Assembly (NCBI GenBank): GCA_938024025.1
Contig: CALJBY010000047.1
Span: 1-9,802, forward strand
Source of the DNA: an uncultured bacterium
GTDB taxonomy: Bacteria > Desulfobacterota > WTBG01
Direction: 5' to 3'
Length of the DNA stretch: 9,802 nt
Shown: piece after piece, positions 6,267-9,802 of the stretch
How the letters are laid out: every line of letters begins with the position of its first letter
How positions within the stretch are numbered: position 1 is the first letter of the stretch
The notes under the pieces: generated by a model
Database searches by the model: none
Seen by the model: only the letters and a program-made list of their open reading frames with translations
Told to the model about the DNA's origin: nothing
Translations under genes and position numbers: made by a program

Positions 6267-7553
6267 ATGTACTTCATGTATAATCTACTCCTCTTTAGTA
6301 TATCCCTCCTCCTGGTGCCCTTTCTTCTTTTTGCCATTTTAAGCGCACAGAAATACAGGAGTGGATTTTTACAGAAGCTGGGATTCATATCTTCTTCTAT
6401 CCTCCAGAAACTATCGGGTGAACGGCCTGTCTGGATACACGCAGTATCTGTTGGAGAAGTAATGGCCACGATCCCGCTCGTTCAGGAGATAAAAAGAAAA
6501 TACCCAAACCAGAAGATCGTGATCTCTACGGTCACGGTTACCGGCAACTATACTGCGACACTGAGAGCAAAAGAGGCTGATGCAGTAGTCTATTTTCCCT
6601 TTGACTATCCCTTTATCGTAAAGAGGGCAATTAAAAAAATTAACCCTAAGCTCTTTATAACGCTGGAAACCGAGCTGTGGCCAAATTTTTTGAGAAGGCT
6701 TAAACGCAATGGTATTTCCTCTGTAGTCATTAGTGGCCGGATCTCAAATCGCTCCTATCGCAAGTACCGGGGGGCCCGGTTTTTCTTCAGTAAAGTTCTG
6801 GCCAATATTGATGCTTTCTACATGCAAACAGACCTTGATGCCCAGAGAGTCATCGACATAGGAGCACCTCATGATCGTGTCATCACTGTCGGTAATCTGA
6901 AATTTGACCAGTGTGTGCCTACCGTCACCTCTGAAGAAAAGGCACAGCTGTACCGTGCATTTCACCTGGACGCTGGTCAAAGAATCTTTATTGCCGGAAG
7001 CACCCATAGAGGTGAAGAGGAGAGTGTACTAGAGATTTTTAAAACGCTCAAAAAAAGGTATGCAGATTTGATTCTCATACTGGCACCCCGCCATCCGGAA
7101 CGGTTTAACGAAGCAGATAACCTCATTTCCCGCCATAAGCTCAAGAGCATTAAAAGGACACAGCTGAAGCAGCAGAAGGGACCGCAGCATCACGATGTTA
7201 TTTTACTTGATACTATTGGAGAATTATCCAAGCTGTATAGTATCGGGACAATTATCTTTGTCGGAGGCAGTCTCGTTCCAATCGGTGGCCACAATGTCCT
7301 GGAACCCGTTGCCTATAAAAAAGCGGTGATCTTTGGGCCGCACATGGATAACTTTTTAGAAATTGCCCGGGTGCTTAAGAATACCGGCGGCGGACTGCAG
7401 GTTGCTACGAAAGAAGAGTTCCTTTTCCAGGCACAAAAACTTCTGCACGATGACACCCTCCGCGATGCACTCGGGGAAAAGGCGTTCGAAAGCATTGCTC
7501 ACAATCAGGGTACCATTGAGAAGGCCATGGAGGTAATCGCAAAGTTTATATGA
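6267..7553 (+). CDS. waaA: WaaA (KdtA), 3-deoxy-D-manno-octulosonic acid transferase
   Basis: WaaA (GT30) transfers Kdo from CMP-Kdo to lipid IVA at the inner membrane, starting the LPS core. The 428 residues are usual for the family. A hydrophobic N-terminal anchor (about 5-26) precedes WIHAVSVGEV (56-65), whose Glu64 corresponds to the family's catalytic base. TLETELWPN (132-140), AGSTHRGEE (243-251) and FVGGSLVPIGGHNVLEP (331-347) are the conserved N- and C-domain signatures, the last contacting CMP-Kdo. The number of Kdo residues added cannot be read from the sequence. ATG at 6267 gives MYFMYNLLL, close to the family's usual beginning; ATG 6276 is the alternative, and an in-frame stop at 6195 rules out much longer forms. 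No Shine-Dalgarno is visible before either ATG, which is odd. lpxK follows 13 bases after the stop. Confidence 0.95.
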   Translation: MYFMYNLLLFSISLLLVPFLLFAILSAQKYRSGFLQKLGFISSSILQKLSGERPVWIHAVSVGEVMATIPLVQEIKRKYPNQKIVISTVTVTGNYTATLRAKEADAVVYFPFDYPFIVKRAIKKINPKLFITLETELWPNFLRRLKRNGISSVVISGRISNRSYRKYRGARFFFSKVLANIDAFYMQTDLDAQRVIDIGAPHDRVITVGNLKFDQCVPTVTSEEKAQLYRAFHLDAGQRIFIAGSTHRGEEESVLEIFKTLKKRYADLILILAPRHPERFNEADNLISRHKLKSIKRTQLKQQKGPQHHDVILLDTIGELSKLYSIGTIIFVGGSLVPIGGHNVLEPVAYKKAVIFGPHMDNFLEIARVLKNTGGGLQVATKEEFLFQAQKLLHDDTLRDALGEKAFESIAHNQGTIEKAMEVIAKFI

Positions 7554-7566
7554 AGCACGTAACCCC

Positions 7567-8661
7567 ATGAATATAAAAGCACGTGTCGCACAAGTACTCT
7601 TTGCCCGTCCATCCGAGGAGCGTTTCTACAAAAAAGTGCTCTTGTCTCCTCTCTATCTTCTCTCCCTCATCTATCGTTTTCTTGTCCACTCCAGACAAAC
7701 CCTCTATAGCAGAGGTTTCCTGCAATCCTGTGCCCTTCCCTGCCGGGTAATCAGCATTGGTAACATTACCCTCGGAGGAACCGGAAAAACACCAACAGCA
7801 ATCTACCTGGCACAGTTATTTCAGGCCCGGGAGATGAGAACTGTTGTCTTAAGCCGCGGCTACAAGGGAACGAGTTCAGAAAAAGCAGCCGTCGTATCAG
7901 ATGGAAAAAAGATTCTATTAGATGTGCGGGAAGCTGGTGATGAGCCCTTTCTTCTCTCACAAGCACTTCCCGGTGTTCCGGTCATTATTGGAAAAAATAG
8001 AGTGGTCTCAGGACAACGTGCAATCGAACAGTTCTCCCCTGAAATAGTAATCCTCGATGACGGGTTCCAGCACATACAATTAAAAAGAGATGTCGATATC
8101 GTACTGATTGATCTCCACTATGGTTTCGGCAACGGTCACCTCGTACCCCGGGGTATGCTGAGAGAACCCCTGAGCGCGATGAAGCGGGCGGACATCTTTC
8201 TCCTCACCAAACGAACCGGCACCCGGGAGGACCAGGCGGTAGAAGAAAAGATCATATCCCTCACCGCCGGTGCCCCCACTTTCTTTACTCACTACGAGAT
8301 AAACGGTTTAACCACCTTACACGATGCTCAACAAACGGATCTCCGCACATTACAGGGGAAAAAAGTGCTCGCCCTTTCAGGCATCGGTAATCCCCATTAT
8401 TTCTCCTATCTTCTCAGGCTGAACGGATTGTCGGTGGCCGAAGAAGTGATACTTCCCGATCACCATAACTACACCCCCCAGGATGTCAGCATGCTGGGTG
8501 AGTATCTCGATCGTGTCGACTGCATCGTCACCACAGCAAAAGACAGCAGTAAGATGGACCGGGAAATGTTTAAAGAATTACCTATACTCACACTCGAAGT
8601 TATGTTAAAGATACAGGACGAACAGGGATTTAAAGAGGCGCTTTTTAAACATATTTCCTAG
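7567..8661 (+). CDS. lpxK: LpxK, tetraacyldisaccharide 4'-kinase
   Basis: LpxK phosphorylates the 4' position of the tetraacyl disaccharide 1-phosphate made by LpxB, giving lipid IVA, the acceptor for WaaA. It is a membrane-associated P-loop kinase. The 364 residues begin with an amphipathic, hydrophobic N-terminal region (about 24-40). The P-loop is GNITLGGTGKTP (65-76, Lys74). SRGYKG (96-101), AGDEP (123-127, Asp125), the Walker B-like ILDDGFQH (162-169), LVPRGMLREP (192-201) and PDHHNYTP (297-304) complete the family pattern. The acidic GDEP and the PDHH histidines are the expected catalytic pair region. The ATG follows the waaA stop after 13 bases with only a weak GAAG upstream, so translation is probably coupled. 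Placing the kinase after waaA is biochemically out of order, since LpxK acts first, but this gene pairing is common. Confidence 0.96.
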   Translation: MNIKARVAQVLFARPSEERFYKKVLLSPLYLLSLIYRFLVHSRQTLYSRGFLQSCALPCRVISIGNITLGGTGKTPTAIYLAQLFQAREMRTVVLSRGYKGTSSEKAAVVSDGKKILLDVREAGDEPFLLSQALPGVPVIIGKNRVVSGQRAIEQFSPEIVILDDGFQHIQLKRDVDIVLIDLHYGFGNGHLVPRGMLREPLSAMKRADIFLLTKRTGTREDQAVEEKIISLTAGAPTFFTHYEINGLTTLHDAQQTDLRTLQGKKVLALSGIGNPHYFSYLLRLNGLSVAEEVILPDHHNYTPQDVSMLGEYLDRVDCIVTTAKDSSKMDREMFKELPILTLEVMLKIQDEQGFKEALFKHIS

Positions 8662-8714
8662 TGTGCTCACCACACACCCGGATTTCCCGTTCAAAAAGAG
8701 ACCCGTCGTAAACG

Positions 8715-8740
8715 GCAGGTCAAAACAACAACGTACCTGC
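8715..8740 (+). repeat. Short inverted repeat in the lpxK-helicase gap
   Basis: GCAGGT (8715-8720) and ACCTGC (8735-8740) form a perfect 6-bp inverted repeat with a 14-base loop. No T-run follows, so it is not a convincing terminator. The remaining 8662-8787 gap holds nothing I can support, and co-transcription of the helicase with lpxK cannot be decided from sequence. Confidence 0.3.
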
Positions 8741-8787
8741 GTTGCTTACTATGCTAACCGGCTACTCAACCTCTCTTCATACATTCC

Positions 8788-9802
8788 ATGCAGAAATATA
8801 CGCTTAAACCACTGGCCAATCAGGAGAAGTTTACCGTCAACTACCAGGAGGAACTCAATCCTGAACAGCTTGAAGTAGTGATGGGTGGAGACGGTCCTCT
8901 CCTGGTCATTGCCGGTGCAGGCAGTGGCAAGACGAGAACCTTAACCTATCGTGTCGCCCGCCTCATCGAATCAGGTACCAACCCCGCTACCATCCTGCTC
9001 GTGACCTTCACCAATAAAGCCGCGAAGGAAATGCTCCATCGTGTGGAACTGTTGATCAATATCAGCATCCGCAAGCTCTGGGGAGGAACCTTCCATCACA
9101 TTGCCAATCGCATACTCAGAACTAAAGCACACCTGTTACACTATGATAATAACTTTACCATCTTAGACAAAGAAGACTCTAAGGAACTCATCACTACCTG
9201 TATGGCCGAACTCGGTTTCAACAGCAAGGAAAAGAGATTCCCCCAGGCAAAAGTACTGCAGGACATTGTCAGCCTTTCGATCAACACCCAAAAGAGCCTG
9301 GATGATATCCTTGCTGACCGCTATCCCTTTTTCTTCGAATACATAGATGAGATACAAAAGGTGTCCCTTGACTATCACAGACGCAAGAAAAAAAACCACC
9401 TGATGGATTTTGATGATCTCTTACTCAATTGGCTGACGTTATTGAACGAGCACCCTCAGGTACGGGAGTACTACGCTCAGCAATTCTGCCATATCCTGGT
9501 TGATGAATATCAGGACACCAACCACATTCAGTCTGACATTATCGATCTCCTCTCCCAGGAGCACCACAACGTCATGGCAGTTGGGGATGATTCTCAAAGT
9601 ATCTATAGCTTTCGAGGAGCTAATTTCGCCAACATCATGGACTTTCCTAAACGTTATCCCGATGCCCGTATTTGCAAGCTGGAGACAAACTACCGCAGCG
9701 TACCTGAAATACTTGACCTCGCCAATGCCAGTATCATCAACAACCAGAACCAGTTTGAAAAAAACCTCAGGGCAACCAGAGCAAGCGGCCTACAGCCCAT
9801 TC
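8788..9802 (+). CDS. UvrD/PcrA-type superfamily 1A DNA helicase (3'-truncated by window end)
   Basis: An ATP-dependent 3'-5' DNA helicase of the UvrD/PcrA/Rep group, acting in DNA repair and replication restart. The first 338 codons are present and the frame is open at the window edge. Motifs in order are Q motif LNPEQ (23-27), Walker A GAGSGKT (43-49), Ia TFTNKAAKEM (73-82), GTFHH (100-104), motif II LVDEYQDTN (237-245), motif III VGDDSQSIYSFRGA (265-278) and motif IV LETNYRS (298-304). The 1B insertion lies between Ia and II, and the right edge cuts domain 2. A stop at 8755-8757 and no other usable start support ATG 8788, which adds about 22 residues before the Q motif. No Shine-Dalgarno is visible. 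UvrD, PcrA and Rep cannot be separated without the C-terminus, so no symbol is given. It has no evident link to lipid A. Confidence 0.93.
   Translation, partial: MQKYTLKPLANQEKFTVNYQEELNPEQLEVVMGGDGPLLVIAGAGSGKTRTLTYRVARLIESGTNPATILLVTFTNKAAKEMLHRVELLINISIRKLWGGTFHHIANRILRTKAHLLHYDNNFTILDKEDSKELITTCMAELGFNSKEKRFPQAKVLQDIVSLSINTQKSLDDILADRYPFFFEYIDEIQKVSLDYHRRKKKNHLMDFDDLLLNWLTLLNEHPQVREYYAQQFCHILVDEYQDTNHIQSDIIDLLSQEHHNVMAVGDDSQSIYSFRGANFANIMDFPKRYPDARICKLETNYRSVPEILDLANASIINNQNQFEKNLRATRASGLQPI

Noticed and set aside
6279..6284. Perfect TATAAT at the start of waaA
   Set aside because: It lies within the waaA coding region, would start transcription inside the gene, and has no -35 partner.
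8663..8878. 71-codon GTG-initiated frame between lpxK and the helicase
   Set aside because: It overlaps the helicase start by about 90 bases in another frame, has no Shine-Dalgarno and no recognisable sequence.
1..9802. Mobile elements, CRISPR arrays, tRNA/rRNA genes, phage or defence genes
   Set aside because: I looked for transposase motifs, regularly spaced repeats, terminal inverted repeats and RNA genes and found none; genes are co-oriented and look like ordinary vertically inherited core genes.

Overview
The window carries one dense block of plus-strand genes from a diderm, LPS-making bacterium. All eight complete or nearly complete lipid A / Kdo genes are in the same orientation: lpxD (5'-truncated by the window edge), fabZ, lpxA, an orphan Gfo/Idh/MocA-type oxidoreductase, lpxB, msbA, waaA (kdtA) and lpxK. 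They are followed by the first 338 codons of a UvrD/PcrA-type helicase that runs off the right edge. The order lpxD-fabZ-lpxA-oxidoreductase-lpxB-msbA-waaA-lpxK, and the LpxD and UvrD sequence styles, remind me most of Desulfobacterota (former Deltaproteobacteria). This is inference from recalled gene order, not a database result, and other LPS-bearing phyla are possible.

Layout. Positions 1-3069 are tightly packed: lpxD and fabZ share an ATGA overlap, a 46-base gap precedes lpxA, and the oxidoreductase starts on the base after the lpxA stop. lpxB starts with TTG inside the end of the oxidoreductase gene (3059-4210). Three longer gaps follow: 4211-4332 before msbA, 6127-6266 before waaA and 8662-8787 before the helicase. 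Each contains an inverted repeat but no U-tract terminator and no promoter I can support. No stretch of 300 bases lacks a gene.

How the genes work together. LpxA places the first 3-hydroxyacyl chain on UDP-GlcNAc and LpxD adds the N-linked chain. LpxB condenses UDP-diacyl-GlcN with lipid X to give the disaccharide, LpxK phosphorylates it to lipid IVA, and WaaA adds Kdo. MsbA flips the product across the inner membrane. FabZ draws on the same 3-hydroxyacyl-ACP pool for phospholipid synthesis. Missing from the window are LpxC, a lipid X-forming pyrophosphatase (LpxH/LpxI/LpxG) and secondary acyltransferases (LpxL/LpxM type).

The most interesting points are the orphan oxidoreductase in the slot where some bacteria keep gnnA, without a gnnB transaminase beside it, and the msbA leader. 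In that leader a very strong Shine-Dalgarno sequence lies in a predicted stem and is best spaced for a 17-codon out-of-frame ORF rather than for msbA. I see no mobile element, CRISPR array, RNA gene or clearly novel multi-gene system.
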